Shown piece by piece: positions 18,321 through 26,807 of a stretch of DNA of 64,000 bases. The notes under the pieces are model-generated. The model saw nothing but the letters and a program-made list of their open reading frames with translations, was not told where the DNA came from and searched no databases. Source of the DNA: Mesorhizobium tianshanense (lineage in GTDB: Bacteria > Pseudomonadota > Alphaproteobacteria > Rhizobiales > Rhizobiaceae); NCBI RefSeq assembly GCF_007830515.1, contig NZ_VLKT01000022.1:1-64000 (forward strand). The letters run 5' to 3'. Position numbers and translations under genes: made by a program. The number at the start of each line of letters is the position of its first letter. Position 1 is the first letter of the stretch.

Positions 18321-19118
18321 ATGACATCTCGAAGACCATTGCGGCTTGCGGCATTTGCGCTGGCCCTCTCGGTGTTTGCCGGCGCCGGACTTGCCGGCAA
18401 TGCGCTTGCCGGCGAAGCCGACCAGGCTGACAGATTCTTGACCGAGAAACCTTTGGGCGTTGTCGAACTCTTCACCAGCCAGGGCTGCAATTCCTGCCTG
18501 CCGGCCGATGAATTCTTCGCCGAGCTTGCCGCCAAGGAGAACATCGTGGCGCTTGCCTATCATGTCGACTACTGGGATTACCTCGGTTGGAAGGACACGC
18601 TGAGCCGCAAGGAGAACACCGAGCGGCAATATGAGTATATGCGCGCCTTTGGCGGCCGCTCGGTCTACACGCCGCAGGCCGTCATCAATGGCCGCAGTCA
18701 TGTCAACGGCGCCAGCCGCAAGGAAGTCGACGGCGCGCTAGCCCGCATGGAGAGATCCGGCGAAGGCATGCGGGTCAGCATCAAGGTCAGCCAGACCAGC
18801 GATCGCGTCATGATTGACGCCGGCGATGCCGGCAGCGGGCCTAGCGATGCCCATCTCGTCATCGTCTATTTCGATCCGCCGCAGACGATCAAGATCGCCA
18901 AGGGCGAAAACTCCGGCCGCAGCATGACCTATTGGAACGCCGTCACCGGCATCCAGACGGCCGGCATGTGGCACGGCAAGGCTCAGCGCTACGAATTGCC
19001 GATGAGCGAGATTTCCAAGAAGTCCAAGAAGGGCGGCTGCGCCGTGCTGTTGCAGTCGGTTGGCGAAGACGGCTTGCCGGGGCCGATTCTGGGCGCCGCC
19101 TTCATCCGCCAGCGGTAA
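18321..19118 (+). CDS. DUF1223 secreted thioredoxin-like protein
   Basis: 265-residue protein with a signal peptide (RLAAFALALSVFAGAGLAGNALA) and the DUF1223 core: VVELFTSQGCNSCLPADEFF with a CxxC pair at C56/C59, then YHVDYWDYLGWKDTLSRKE and YTPQAVINGRSHVNG. The fold is thioredoxin-like. A periplasmic redox role is plausible but unproven. A hairpin terminator follows at 19168-19198. It is a single-gene unit, divergent from the ceramidase-family gene. Confidence 0.85.
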   Translation: MTSRRPLRLAAFALALSVFAGAGLAGNALAGEADQADRFLTEKPLGVVELFTSQGCNSCLPADEFFAELAAKENIVALAYHVDYWDYLGWKDTLSRKENTERQYEYMRAFGGRSVYTPQAVINGRSHVNGASRKEVDGALARMERSGEGMRVSIKVSQTSDRVMIDAGDAGSGPSDAHLVIVYFDPPQTIKIAKGENSGRSMTYWNAVTGIQTAGMWHGKAQRYELPMSEISKKSKKGGCAVLLQSVGEDGLPGPILGAAFIRQR

Positions 19119-19167
19119 CCGGCTGCGCATTCCGCTTTAGGCATCCACTTTCCATCCAGATATAAAA

Positions 19168-19198
19168 AACCGGCGTCAGCTTGCTTCTGACGCCGGTT
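19168..19198. terminator. Rho-independent terminator after DUF1223 gene
   Basis: Perfect 12-bp arms AACCGGCGTCAG and CTGACGCCGGTT with loop CTTGCTT. An A-rich run lies on the left and TTATTTAGGTTTTT on the right, so it can work in both directions. Confidence 0.85.
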
Positions 19199-19538
19199 AT
19201 TTAGGTTTTTGGGATCGTCGCACCCGATTTTTCCAGGGAAAAACCGAGGTTGGTTCGATCCGACGCAGACCCGTGGGCGGGGGGCTTGGGGTTTACGAGC
19301 CAGTGTCGGACCGAACCGTCTCAGGCAACACCCGTAAATTCGTCGGACATTGGGGCATGAGCGCGGATAAAAGATGGCAGGATTGTGGCGGAGCATCACC
19401 AATTTCAACGAACGTTTCATAAACGTGACTGGACACTGCGGAAACTGGAGGGCTCCGCCTTTGCCCGCTTGGGCTTGCAATTCCACGGCGAAAGCGCCAA
19501 TTTTGGTCGGCGTAAGATTCATTTGAAGGCATCGAGGC
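19199..19538. other. Intergenic region before DUF2794 gene
   Basis: 340 bases without a supportable gene. The notable element is a perfect palindrome ACGTTT-CAT-AAACGT at 19412-19426, about 115 bases before the DUF2794 start, which may be an operator. No RNA gene was recognised. Confidence 0.4.
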
Positions 19539-19925
19539 ATGGCTGATCACGGCAGTGGGACGGAGGATGGAGACGCATCCGCAATACTGATCCCGCTGCA
19601 CGAGGCAAGACGCGAACGCCTCGACCAGCCGGTGCGGTTCGACCGACGCGAACTGGACCAGATTCTGAGGCTTTACGGGCGCATGGTTGCCGCCAATGAA
19701 TGGCGCGACTACGCCATCGACCATCTCACCGATCGCGCCGTCTTTTCCGTGTTCCGCCGCACCAGCGAGGTGCCGCTGTTCCAGATCGTCAAGGATCCGA
19801 AACTGGCGCGCCGGCAAGGCGCATTCACCGTCATTGCCGCCGGTGGCCGCATCCTCAAGCGCGGCCAGGAACTTGGCCGCGTGCTTGGCGTCTTCGACCG
19901 CAGACTGAAGCTGGTCGAGGCCTAA
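19539..19925 (+). CDS. DUF2794 domain protein
   Basis: 128-residue DUF2794 protein, a family found almost only in Alphaproteobacteria. Core: PVRFDRRELDQILRLYGRMVAANEWRDYAIDHLTDRAVFSVFRRTSEVPLFQIVKDPKLA, here described only by its start PVRFDRRELDQIL and middle DYAIDHLTDRAVFSVFRR. It ends in a basic segment GQELGRVLGVFDRRLKLVE. Cytosolic, no membrane helix. Function unknown. AAGG lies about ten bases before the ATG. Confidence 0.85.
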   Translation: MADHGSGTEDGDASAILIPLHEARRERLDQPVRFDRRELDQILRLYGRMVAANEWRDYAIDHLTDRAVFSVFRRTSEVPLFQIVKDPKLARRQGAFTVIAAGGRILKRGQELGRVLGVFDRRLKLVEA

Positions 19926-19978
19926 AGCGCGTCGCGCCTGAAGGGATTCATGCGGCGCGCTTAAGTTCTTGTTTTTAT

Positions 19979-20022
19979 GCATGTCGTTGTCCCAAACCGC
20001 TGCGAACTTTTGGACGACATGC
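19979..20022. repeat. RIME-like palindromic repeat
   Basis: Outer arms GCATGTCGTTGTCCC and GGACGACATGC frame AAACCGCTGCGAACTTTT. The same design (GCATGTCG...CGACATGC) occurs at 40624-40672. It separates the convergent DUF2794 and GNAT genes. Confidence 0.65.
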
Positions 20023-20029
20023 CCTAGCT

Positions 20030-20593
20030 TTATTGACAGAATTTCCGTTCCGGCAAAGAGCGGGGATCGGGCGGAGCCAGGGCCCCGTCATTGATCGAAA
20101 GTTGCATGAACACCGTGTCCAGCCAGCGTCCATGCTTAAAGCCCGAGCCTTCCAGGCGACCCGAATGGCGAAAGCCGAGCTTCTCATGCAGCCGCACCGA
20201 GGCACTGTCCGGCCGGCCGTCGCCGATCACCGCGATGATCTGGCGGAAGCCCGCCGCCTTGGCCGCCTCGATCAACCCTTGCATCAGGTTGAGCCCGACG
20301 CCTTGGCCCTTGGCCTCGGGCGCAACATAGACGGAATCTTCTACAACAAAGCGGTACGCGGGGCGCGGCCGGAAGGCGCCGGCATAGGCATAGCCGAGCA
20401 CGATGCCGTCCTTTTCGGCCACCAGATAGGGAAAGCCGCCCGCTATCAAACTGTCGAAGCGCCGGCCCATCTCGGCGAGATCAGGCGGCTCCAGTTCGTA
20501 GCTTGCCGTGCCATGGGTCACTGCATCTGCGTAGATGTCCGTGATCCGGTCGAGATCGGCCGGTGTGGCGGCGCGTATCGTGATACTGCTCAT
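20030..20593 (-). CDS. GNAT N-acetyltransferase (phosphinothricin acetyltransferase-like)
   Basis: 187-residue GNAT enzyme resembling Pat/MddA-type acetyltransferases. N-terminal IRAATPADLDRITDIYADAV, then TASYELEPPDLAEM. The acetyl-CoA loop lies within DSVYVAPEAKGQGVGLNLMQGLIE, and SVRLHEKLGFRHSGRLEGSGFKHGRWLDTVFMQ is the family C-terminus. Members acetylate phosphinothricin or methionine analogues; the natural substrate here is unknown. It lies 115 bases downstream of the BI-1 gene on the same strand, separated by a terminator. Confidence 0.85.
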   Translation of the reverse strand: MSSITIRAATPADLDRITDIYADAVTHGTASYELEPPDLAEMGRRFDSLIAGGFPYLVAEKDGIVLGYAYAGAFRPRPAYRFVVEDSVYVAPEAKGQGVGLNLMQGLIEAAKAAGFRQIIAVIGDGRPDSASVRLHEKLGFRHSGRLEGSGFKHGRWLDTVFMQLSINDGALAPPDPRSLPERKFCQ

Positions 20594-20648
20594 AATTTAT
20601 GCACGTCAATCATCTGCCGGCCATTTCATCAAAGACCGCGACAAAAGA

Positions 20649-20674
20649 AAAGGGCGACCGTTGGGCCGCCCTTT
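20649..20674 (-). terminator. Terminator downstream of the BI-1 gene
   Basis: Arms AAAGGGCGACC and GGCCGCCCTTT (one mismatch) around GTTG. Read on the minus strand the stem is followed by TTTTCTTTTG, placing it as a rho-independent terminator for the BI-1 transcript. Confidence 0.75.
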
Positions 20675-20708
20675 CCAAACTCGCTGGTCCAGAGAAACAG
20701 GGATCGTT

Positions 20709-21488
20709 TTAGCGACGATCGCCCATGAACTGCAGCAGAAACATGAACAGGTTGATGAAGTCGAGATAGAGCCTCAGAGCGCCCATGATCGCCTTGCGGC
20801 CGGCGACGTCAGTCTCGTCGCCCTCGAAATACATCTCCTTGATGTTCTGCGTGTCGTAGGCGGTGAGACCTGCGAAGATCAGCACGCCGATCGCCGAAAC
20901 GGCGAAGGAAAGCGCCGACGACTGCAGGAAGATGTTGATCACCATCGCGATGATCAGACCGATCAGGCCCATGACCAGGAACGAACCGAACGCGGAAAGG
21001 TCGCGCTTGGTCGTGTAGCCGTAGAGCGACAGTCCGCCAAAGGCGGCGGCCGTGGCGAAGAAGGTCTGCGAGATGCTGGCGGTGGTGTAGACCAGGAAGA
21101 TCGACGACAGCGAGAGGCCGACGAGGCCGGCATAGACCCAGAACGTCGTCTGCGCGGCCGAAACGCTCATCGACTGGACACGGAACGACAGGAACATCAC
21201 CGCTGCCAGCGGGGCAAAGATCACCAGCCATTTTAGCGGCGAGCCGAAGATCGCGTAGCCGAAGGAGGTCAGCATATCGCCGTTCGGCAGCGTGGCGACC
21301 GCCGAAGCCGGATCGGTGGTGGTGGCCAGCATCACCGTGCCGACCGCCGCAAGGCCGGTGATGAGGAGGCCAAGCCCCATCAGATTGTAGACCTTGATCA
21401 TGTAGGCGCGCAGGCCCTGGTCGATGGCAGCATCGACGCCGGCGCCGGGCACGGCGCGCGTCTGATAATTGCGAAGGGGTTCAGCCAT
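20709..21488 (-). CDS. Bax inhibitor-1/YccA-family membrane protein
   Basis: 259 residues with seven predicted hydrophobic helices of the BI-1 (TMBIM/YccA) family. Conserved features: DQGLRAYMIKVYNLMGLGLL at the start, FWVYAGLVGLSLSSIFLVYT in the middle, and near the end GLTAYDTQNIKEM with the pH-sensing Asp position and LYLDFINLFMFLLQFMGDRR. Bacterial members are Ca2+-leak channels or FtsH modulators; the role here is inferred. ATG 21488 follows GAGGA and is preferred to the upstream 21500 start. Confidence 0.92.
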   Translation of the reverse strand: MAEPLRNYQTRAVPGAGVDAAIDQGLRAYMIKVYNLMGLGLLITGLAAVGTVMLATTTDPASAVATLPNGDMLTSFGYAIFGSPLKWLVIFAPLAAVMFLSFRVQSMSVSAAQTTFWVYAGLVGLSLSSIFLVYTTASISQTFFATAAAFGGLSLYGYTTKRDLSAFGSFLVMGLIGLIIAMVINIFLQSSALSFAVSAIGVLIFAGLTAYDTQNIKEMYFEGDETDVAGRKAIMGALRLYLDFINLFMFLLQFMGDRR

Positions 21489-21829
21489 GGAAATCCTCAT
21501 ATTGCTTCTGCCCCGTCCGGTGTCAGGTCCATTTTGAACCCAGGCGCCGCTGGCGGGGCTCCAGCATGCCTGCGGCGAAATATGATGGTTCTTGGCGTCA
21601 AGAACAAGAGCGTAACCGGACGTAATGCTTCGTGAAGTACCGGAAATCCGGTTTTATTGGCCCTTCAAGCCGCAACATTAACCAGATTTAATCAAAACCC
21701 GGTCGCATGACCGCGAGAATCGACCGATTTTCGACAGGCATCATGCGCGAAATCAAAGCGCTAGCGTTCTTTGCACGTCCAGAAATACTCGGCGCCGCGG
21801 TCGCGTTGGACCCCGTAAATCCTTGCGGA
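21489..21829. promoter_or_regulatory. BI-1 promoter region and intergenic space
   Basis: 341 bases with no gene. It holds a perfect palindrome GTTCTTG-GCGT-CAAGAAC (21588-21605) about 100 bases before the BI-1 start, a TTAA-N6-TTAA element (21678-21691) resembling a CtrA-type site, and a RIME-like palindrome (21704-21746). Confidence 0.4.
21704..21746. repeat. RIME-like palindromic repeat
   Basis: GCATGACCGCGAGAATCG is mirrored by CGATTTTCGACAGGCATCATGC-like sequence. It closely parallels the 51131-51177 copy, including a downstream CTTTGCACGTCC similar to CTTTGCGCGTCC near 51198. Confidence 0.55.
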
Positions 21830-24541
21830 TCAGAGATTGCGCAGCACCGGCGCCGCCTTGTGGCCTAGCACCCGCCAGGTGCCGGCGAGGCCAATGCCGA
21901 CCGTGACCACCAGCGCAAACACGATGGTTGCCACCGCCACATCAGGCATGAAATGCGATGGCAGCGTCATGATGCGTGCGACAATGAACCATGCCGCGAC
22001 GCCGCCTGCCGCCAGCGCGAAGATCGCGGTGGCGAGGCCGATCAGCAAATATTCCAGCGAAAAGGCCGCGATCAGCGTCTTCCTGGTGGCCCCCAGCGTC
22101 TTCAGCACCACCGCGTCGTGGATGCGGGCGCGGTTGCCGGCGGCGAGCGCGCCAGCCAGCACCAGTACCGAGGCGATCAGCGCCACGCCGGCCGCGGCTC
22201 TGATCGCGGTGCCGAGTTGCGCCACCAGCCGGTTGACGATGTCGAGGGCGTCCTTGACCCTGACCGTCGTCACCGCGGGAAAGGCACGGGTGACGGCGTT
22301 GAGAAGACGGGCATCGTCCGCCCCAGACGCGCCCTTTTCGGTCAGCGTCGCCAGCCAGCTATGCGGCGCGCCGGCAAATGTGCTGGGCGAGAATACCATG
22401 ACGAAGTTGATGCCCATCGTCTCCCACTCGACCTGGCGGAAATTGGCGATTTTCGCCGTCACGTTGCGGCCAAGCACGTTGACGGTGACAGTGTCGCCGA
22501 GCTTCAGCCCGATCTCTGCGCCTTCCTCGGCCGAAAACGATACCAGCGGCTCGCCGGCATAATCCTCCGGCCACCATGTGCCTTCGGTCAGCGTCGCATT
22601 CTGCGGCAGCCTGGCCTCGTAGGTCAGCCCGCGATCGCCGCGCAGCACCCAGGCCCCTTCCGCCGGAACCTTGACCTTGTCGACGTCGACACCGTTCAGC
22701 GCCATCACCCGGCCGCGCAGCATCGGCACCTTGACCAGCGTGCCCTGCGGTGCCTCCTTGCCGACCAGCGCGGAGAACGCATCGACATCGCTGCTCTGGA
22801 TATCGACGAAGAAGAAGTTCGGCGCCCGCTCCGGCAGGCTGCCGGAAATCTGCCGCCTGAGATTGCCGTCAATCAGCGCCAGCGTCACCAGAAGCGTCAG
22901 CCCCAGTCCCAGCGACAGCACCACCGACGGCGTCAAGGCACCCGGCCGATGAATGTTGCCGATGGCCAGCCTGAGCACCGTCGAGCGAACGCGCGGGCTT
23001 CTTTTGGCGACCCACTGCACCAGAACGCCGACGATGCGCAGCACCAGAAAGGCAAGAATGGTGGCGCCGACGAAGATCGAGGCGATGCGGCGGTCGCCGG
23101 AAAACAGGATGGCCAGCGCCGCCAGGAGCAGCGCGATGCCGAGGGCCGCCGCCATGTAGAAAGGACGCGGAAAACCGCGGCCTTCAAAACCCATTTCGCG
23201 AAACAGCGCCGTCGCCGGCACGTCGCGCGCCCGGCCGAGCGGCAGCAAGGCGAAAGCCAGCGTCACCAGCAGCCCGAACAGCGCCGCCATACCCAGCGCG
23301 CCGGGATAGAACCCGCCTTCCGCCGGCACCGGAATGACCGACTGGAGTGCCGCGCTGGCCGCGAACGGCATCAATGCGCCAAGCACAAGCCCGAGCGCGA
23401 TGCCGAGGGCGGCGATCATCAGGATCTGCACTAGGTAGACGGCAAAGACGAAACCGCCCGAAGCGCCCAGGCTCTTGAATGTAGCGATGACGCCGCGCTT
23501 GCCGTCGAGATAGGCGCGTACCGCATTGGCCACGCCGACGCCGCCAACCACCAGCGCCGTCAGCCCGACCAGCGTCAGGAACTGCGAGAACCGCTCGATG
23601 TTGGAGGATAGCGCGGGCGCCGCGTTGCTGCGCGTGCGGATCGACCAGCCGGCCTCGGGAAAATCCTCTGCGGCCTGATCTTGGATCGCCTTGATGCGCG
23701 CTTCGCTGGCGCCGCTGGGCAGGCGGATCTTGTAGGTATTTTCGACCAGGCTGCCGGGCTGGATCAGGCCGGAAGCGGCAAGCCCTTCCGTTGAGACCAT
23801 CAGCCGCGGCGCAAAGCCGAAACCGTCGGACACCGCATCCGGCTCATCGACGATCCTGGCCCGCAGTTCAAACGTGGCGCTGCCGAGCCTCAGCCGGCCG
23901 CCAATCCCAAGGTTCAGCCGCTCGAACAAGAGGTCGGGTGCGGCAGCGCCGAAAACACCGGATCTTTCGCCGAACAGTTCCTGCTTCGACAGCGCCGGCT
24001 CTGTCTCCAGAGCACCATAGAGAGGATAGGCTCCGTCGACCGCCTTCGCCTCGACCAGCGCCTGGTCGGAGCCGTCTTCGAGCCGCGCCATCGAGCGCAT
24101 GTTGGCGCTGTGCGAGATCGTGCCCAGCCCATGGAGAAAGGCATGCTCCGCTTGCGTGGCATTGCGCTGGTTGAGCTGGAAGCGGAGATCGCCGCCGAGC
24201 AGCGACTGGCCTTGGTTGGCAACCCCGGCGGTAATAGCCTGGGCCACCGAATTGACGCCGCCGATCGCCGCAACGCCAAGCGCAATGCAGGCTAGAAAGA
24301 TCAGGAAGCCGGACAGCCCGCCGCGCATCTCGCGCAGCGAGAACCGGAAGGCGAGCCTCAGCGTGCGCGACCAGGCAGCCCCCTCATCCGGCCGCGGAGC
24401 CTGTCCTCGGACTTGCCGGAGGCGAGACCCGTGGGCGGCCACCTTCTCCCACAGGGGGGGCCGGCGCCGGCGTTGGCGATCTCCTCTCCCCTCGGGGAGA
24501 AGGTGGCTCGAAGAGCCGGATGAGGGGACCTTGTCCGCCAT
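21830..24541 (-). CDS. FtsX-like ABC transporter permease (YbbP-type)
   Basis: 903-residue permease with two FtsX domains, of the YbbP/large MacB-like class that usually works with a LolD/YbbA-type ATPase. The first membrane helix is GGLSGFLIFLACIALGVAAI (about residue 75). A long extracytoplasmic domain follows. FtsX core LTLVGLTALVVGGVGVANAVRAYL, a middle block of helices, and the final FtsX domain VALIASVLVLAGALAAGNRARIHDAVVLKTLGAT. Residues about 5-54 are encoded by a palindromic repeat and are unlike the family. It starts 4 bases after its ATPase partner. Confidence 0.88.
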   Translation of the reverse strand: MADKVPSSGSSSHLLPEGRGDRQRRRRPPLWEKVAAHGSRLRQVRGQAPRPDEGAAWSRTLRLAFRFSLREMRGGLSGFLIFLACIALGVAAIGGVNSVAQAITAGVANQGQSLLGGDLRFQLNQRNATQAEHAFLHGLGTISHSANMRSMARLEDGSDQALVEAKAVDGAYPLYGALETEPALSKQELFGERSGVFGAAAPDLLFERLNLGIGGRLRLGSATFELRARIVDEPDAVSDGFGFAPRLMVSTEGLAASGLIQPGSLVENTYKIRLPSGASEARIKAIQDQAAEDFPEAGWSIRTRSNAAPALSSNIERFSQFLTLVGLTALVVGGVGVANAVRAYLDGKRGVIATFKSLGASGGFVFAVYLVQILMIAALGIALGLVLGALMPFAASAALQSVIPVPAEGGFYPGALGMAALFGLLVTLAFALLPLGRARDVPATALFREMGFEGRGFPRPFYMAAALGIALLLAALAILFSGDRRIASIFVGATILAFLVLRIVGVLVQWVAKRSPRVRSTVLRLAIGNIHRPGALTPSVVLSLGLGLTLLVTLALIDGNLRRQISGSLPERAPNFFFVDIQSSDVDAFSALVGKEAPQGTLVKVPMLRGRVMALNGVDVDKVKVPAEGAWVLRGDRGLTYEARLPQNATLTEGTWWPEDYAGEPLVSFSAEEGAEIGLKLGDTVTVNVLGRNVTAKIANFRQVEWETMGINFVMVFSPSTFAGAPHSWLATLTEKGASGADDARLLNAVTRAFPAVTTVRVKDALDIVNRLVAQLGTAIRAAAGVALIASVLVLAGALAAGNRARIHDAVVLKTLGATRKTLIAAFSLEYLLIGLATAIFALAAGGVAAWFIVARIMTLPSHFMPDVAVATIVFALVVTVGIGLAGTWRVLGHKAAPVLRNL
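24380..24527. repeat. Palindromic repeat inserted in-frame in the permease gene
   Basis: About 148 bases bounded by CCCCTCATCCGGC and GCCGGATGAGGGG, with inner complementary pieces CCACCTTCTCCC and GGGGAGAAGGTGG. This is a rhizobial intergenic palindrome by composition. It lies immediately after the first few codons of the FtsX-like permease, keeps the frame open, and supplies about 50 Arg/Gly/Ser-rich residues. Confidence 0.8.
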
Positions 24542-24545
24542 GGCG

Positions 24546-25241
24546 CTATGCCGTCACTTTGAGCAATGGCGCGGCCTCGATCTGGCCCGACCGCATCGAA
24601 ATCTGTCTTGAGCAGCGCATCGCCAGCGCCGGATCATGGGTGACCAGCACCAGCGTCATGCCGCGCTCGGCCGCCTTGGCGAACAGAAGGTCGGCGACCT
24701 GCCGCCCCGTCGCCTGGTCGAGATTGCCGGTCGGCTCGTCGGCGATCAGGATGCGCGGCGAAGGCGCCAGCGCCCGGGCGATCGCCACACGCTGCTGTTC
24801 GCCGCCGGACAGTTCGCCGGGATAATGGGTGACGCGGTCGCTCAGGCCCACCGCCTCCAGCTCCCGCGCCGCCACGCCGAACGGATCGGCATGGCCGGCA
24901 AGTTCCAGCGGCACTGCGACATTTTCAAGCGCCGTCATGTTGGGGATGAGATGGAAGGACTGGAAGACGATGCCGATGTTTCGCCCCCGAAACGATGCGA
25001 CCTGGTCTTCGCTCTTGCCATTAAACAATTCGCCGGCAATTCGTACCGTACCCGAATCGACCCTTTCCAAGCCGGCAAGAACCATCAGCAGCGTCGACTT
25101 TCCCGAGCCCGACGGCCCAACGATACCGGTTGCCTCGCCGCTCGCCACGTCGAGGCTGACGCCTTTCAGCACATGGACGGAAGACGCTCCTTCGCCGAGC
25201 GTCAGCGAAACGTCTTTCAGCGCGATGACGGCTTCTGTCAA
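24546..25241 (-). CDS. ABC transporter ATP-binding protein (LolD/YbbA-type)
   Basis: 231-residue ATPase. Walker A GPSGSGKST, Q-loop FQSFHLIPNMTALENVAVP, signature LSGGEQQRVAIARAL, Walker B ILIADEPTGNLD and H-loop LVTHDPALA. The sequence class (YbbA) pairs with the large FtsX-like permease that follows 4 bases later. The start appears to be TTG at 25241 with AGGA about 13 bases upstream, since no ATG is available before the conserved N-terminus. The system possibly handles lipids or hydrophobic molecules; substrate not known. Confidence 0.88.
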   Translation of the reverse strand: MTEAVIALKDVSLTLGEGASSVHVLKGVSLDVASGEATGIVGPSGSGKSTLLMVLAGLERVDSGTVRIAGELFNGKSEDQVASFRGRNIGIVFQSFHLIPNMTALENVAVPLELAGHADPFGVAARELEAVGLSDRVTHYPGELSGGEQQRVAIARALAPSPRILIADEPTGNLDQATGRQVADLLFAKAAERGMTLVLVTHDPALAMRCSRQISMRSGQIEAAPLLKVTA

Positions 25242-25326
25242 AATGAAATCGTCCTATATGGGAGGAGGGGAGGCCGGATTCGGCCTGCCGCCAACAAGAT
25301 GTCCTTGGTCATATGGGGCCTGCCGC

Positions 25327-25968
25327 ATGGCTTTCAAACACACTCTTGCCGCAGCCTTCATCCTTTTTCTCGGAATTTGCGGCGCCATTTCGTCGGCGCG
25401 CGCCGAGCCCTTCAAGATCGTCGGCTTCGGCGACAGCTTGATGGCGGGCTTTGGCCTTAGACCGGACGAAGGCTTCACCCAGAAACTTGAGGCAGCACTT
25501 CGTGCCAAGGGCCACGATGTGACGGTCGCCAATGCAGGCGTCTCCGGCGATACGTCGAGTGGCGGCCTGTCGCGGCTCGACTGGTCGGTGCCGGACGGCA
25601 CGCAACTCGTCATTCTCGAGCTCGGCGCCAACGACATGTTGCGCGGCGTTTCTCCCGACATCACGCGAAAGAATCTGGACGCCATGTTGGCGAAGCTGAA
25701 GCAGCGCAAGATCGCCGTGCTGCTGGCCGGCATGCGCGCCGCGCCCAATCTCGGCGCCGACTACCAGAACGGCTTCGACGCGATCTTCCCGAAACTGGCG
25801 GAAAAATACGGCGTCCCGCTCTATCCGTTCTTTCTCGACGGCGTCGCCGGCGAGTCCGCCTTGCAGCTCGATGGCCTGCACCCGAATGCCCGGGGCGTCG
25901 ACCTTATGGTTGAGCGCATCCTGCCGGCCGTCGAAAAGGCCATCACAGCAGTGCAAGACAATTCCTGA
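25327..25968 (+). CDS. SGNH-family arylesterase (TesA-like)
   Basis: 213-residue secreted esterase. Signal peptide FKHTLAAAFILFLGICGAISSARA, block I GFGDSLMAGFG with nucleophile S37, block III GAND (LELGANDMLRG) and block V GLHPNARG with the catalytic Asp/His pair. Related to TesA/thioesterase I/arylesterase. Divergent from the ABC genes, an arrangement (ybbA-ybbP next to tesA) also seen in enterobacteria, which supports both calls. The ribosome site is weak. Confidence 0.92.
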   Translation: MAFKHTLAAAFILFLGICGAISSARAEPFKIVGFGDSLMAGFGLRPDEGFTQKLEAALRAKGHDVTVANAGVSGDTSSGGLSRLDWSVPDGTQLVILELGANDMLRGVSPDITRKNLDAMLAKLKQRKIAVLLAGMRAAPNLGADYQNGFDAIFPKLAEKYGVPLYPFFLDGVAGESALQLDGLHPNARGVDLMVERILPAVEKAITAVQDNS

Positions 25969-26017
25969 GGAGGAAGCGTTCGGTGGCAGCATCCGTGCAA
26001 ACACTTGGACGTACAAA

Positions 26018-26100
26018 ATACGCTCTAACACTTTGATCCGACGCATCGTGCTTTCCAAACCGAAGATCAGCGCAGGCAAATCGGTTTCTACCGGGCTGAT
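26018..26100. repeat. Composite rhizobial intergenic repeat
   Basis: CGCTCTAACACTTTGATCCGACGCATCGTGCTTTCC, described by its ends, then AACCGAAGATCAGCGCAGG and an ATCGG inverted core. The GCATCGTGCTTTCC block recurs at about 27625, 27643 and 34040. It occupies the space between the arylesterase gene and thpR. Confidence 0.55.
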
Positions 26101-26210
26101 GGGTTGGGAGAAGATTTTAGGTGGGACTGCGACCAACAAACCACTTGCCCCGCTCGATTATCGATGATTCGCTAGGGACAAGAGTTCGATTCGAGGACAG
26201 GAGGCTTACC

Positions 26211-26807
26211 ATGCCGCGTCTTTTTACCGCCCTCGAAATACCGCGTGACGCCGCCCTTTCGCTGTCCCTGCTCCGGGGCGGCCTGCCCGGAGCCCGCTGG
26301 ATCGACGTCGAGAACTACCATCTTACGCTACGCTTCATTGGCGATGTCGAGGGCCATGTCGCCGACGAGATCGCCAACGCGCTCGACCGCGTCCATCGCC
26401 CGTCCTTCTCGTTGACGCTGTCCGGCGTCGGCGCCTTCGGTCAGAAAAAACCGCATTCGGTGTGGGCCGGCGTTTCCGCCTCGCCTGATCTTTCGGCGCT
26501 GCAAAGCGAGATCGAGCGCATCTGCCAGCGCCTCGGTATCCCTGCCGACCCGCGCAAATTCATGCCGCATGTGACGCTGGCGCGCTTACGCAATTCGAGC
26601 CCGCTCGACGTCGCCCAATACCTGTCGGCACGCGGCAATTTTTCGACGCTGCCCTTCCGTGTCGGTCGCTTTGTCCTGATGTCGTCGCGCGATTCGGTGG
26701 GTGGCGGACCCTACATCGTCGAGGAGGCCTGGCCGCTGTCGGGTGCCGACAGCCGCGCCTCGATCCGCGTCGCCAACGTCTCCGACGCTTCGCGGATCAT
26801 GCGGTAG
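26211..26807 (+). CDS. thpR: RNA 2',3'-cyclic phosphodiesterase ThpR
   Basis: 198-residue 2H phosphoesterase. The two catalytic HxT motifs are HLTL (H37) and HVTL (H120). Opening MPRLFTALEIPRDAALSL is typical of the bacterial 2'-5' RNA ligase/ThpR family. AGGAGG lies 8 bases before the ATG. The 3' end overlaps the convergent LMW-PTP gene by 97 bases. Confidence 0.92.
   Translation: MPRLFTALEIPRDAALSLSLLRGGLPGARWIDVENYHLTLRFIGDVEGHVADEIANALDRVHRPSFSLTLSGVGAFGQKKPHSVWAGVSASPDLSALQSEIERICQRLGIPADPRKFMPHVTLARLRNSSPLDVAQYLSARGNFSTLPFRVGRFVLMSSRDSVGGGPYIVEEAWPLSGADSRASIRVANVSDASRIMR

Noticed and set aside
21953..23434. 493-codon frame opposite the FtsX-like permease
   Set aside because: His/Arg/Gln-rich shadow translation with no motif; the permease frame has clear membrane helices and FtsX motifs.
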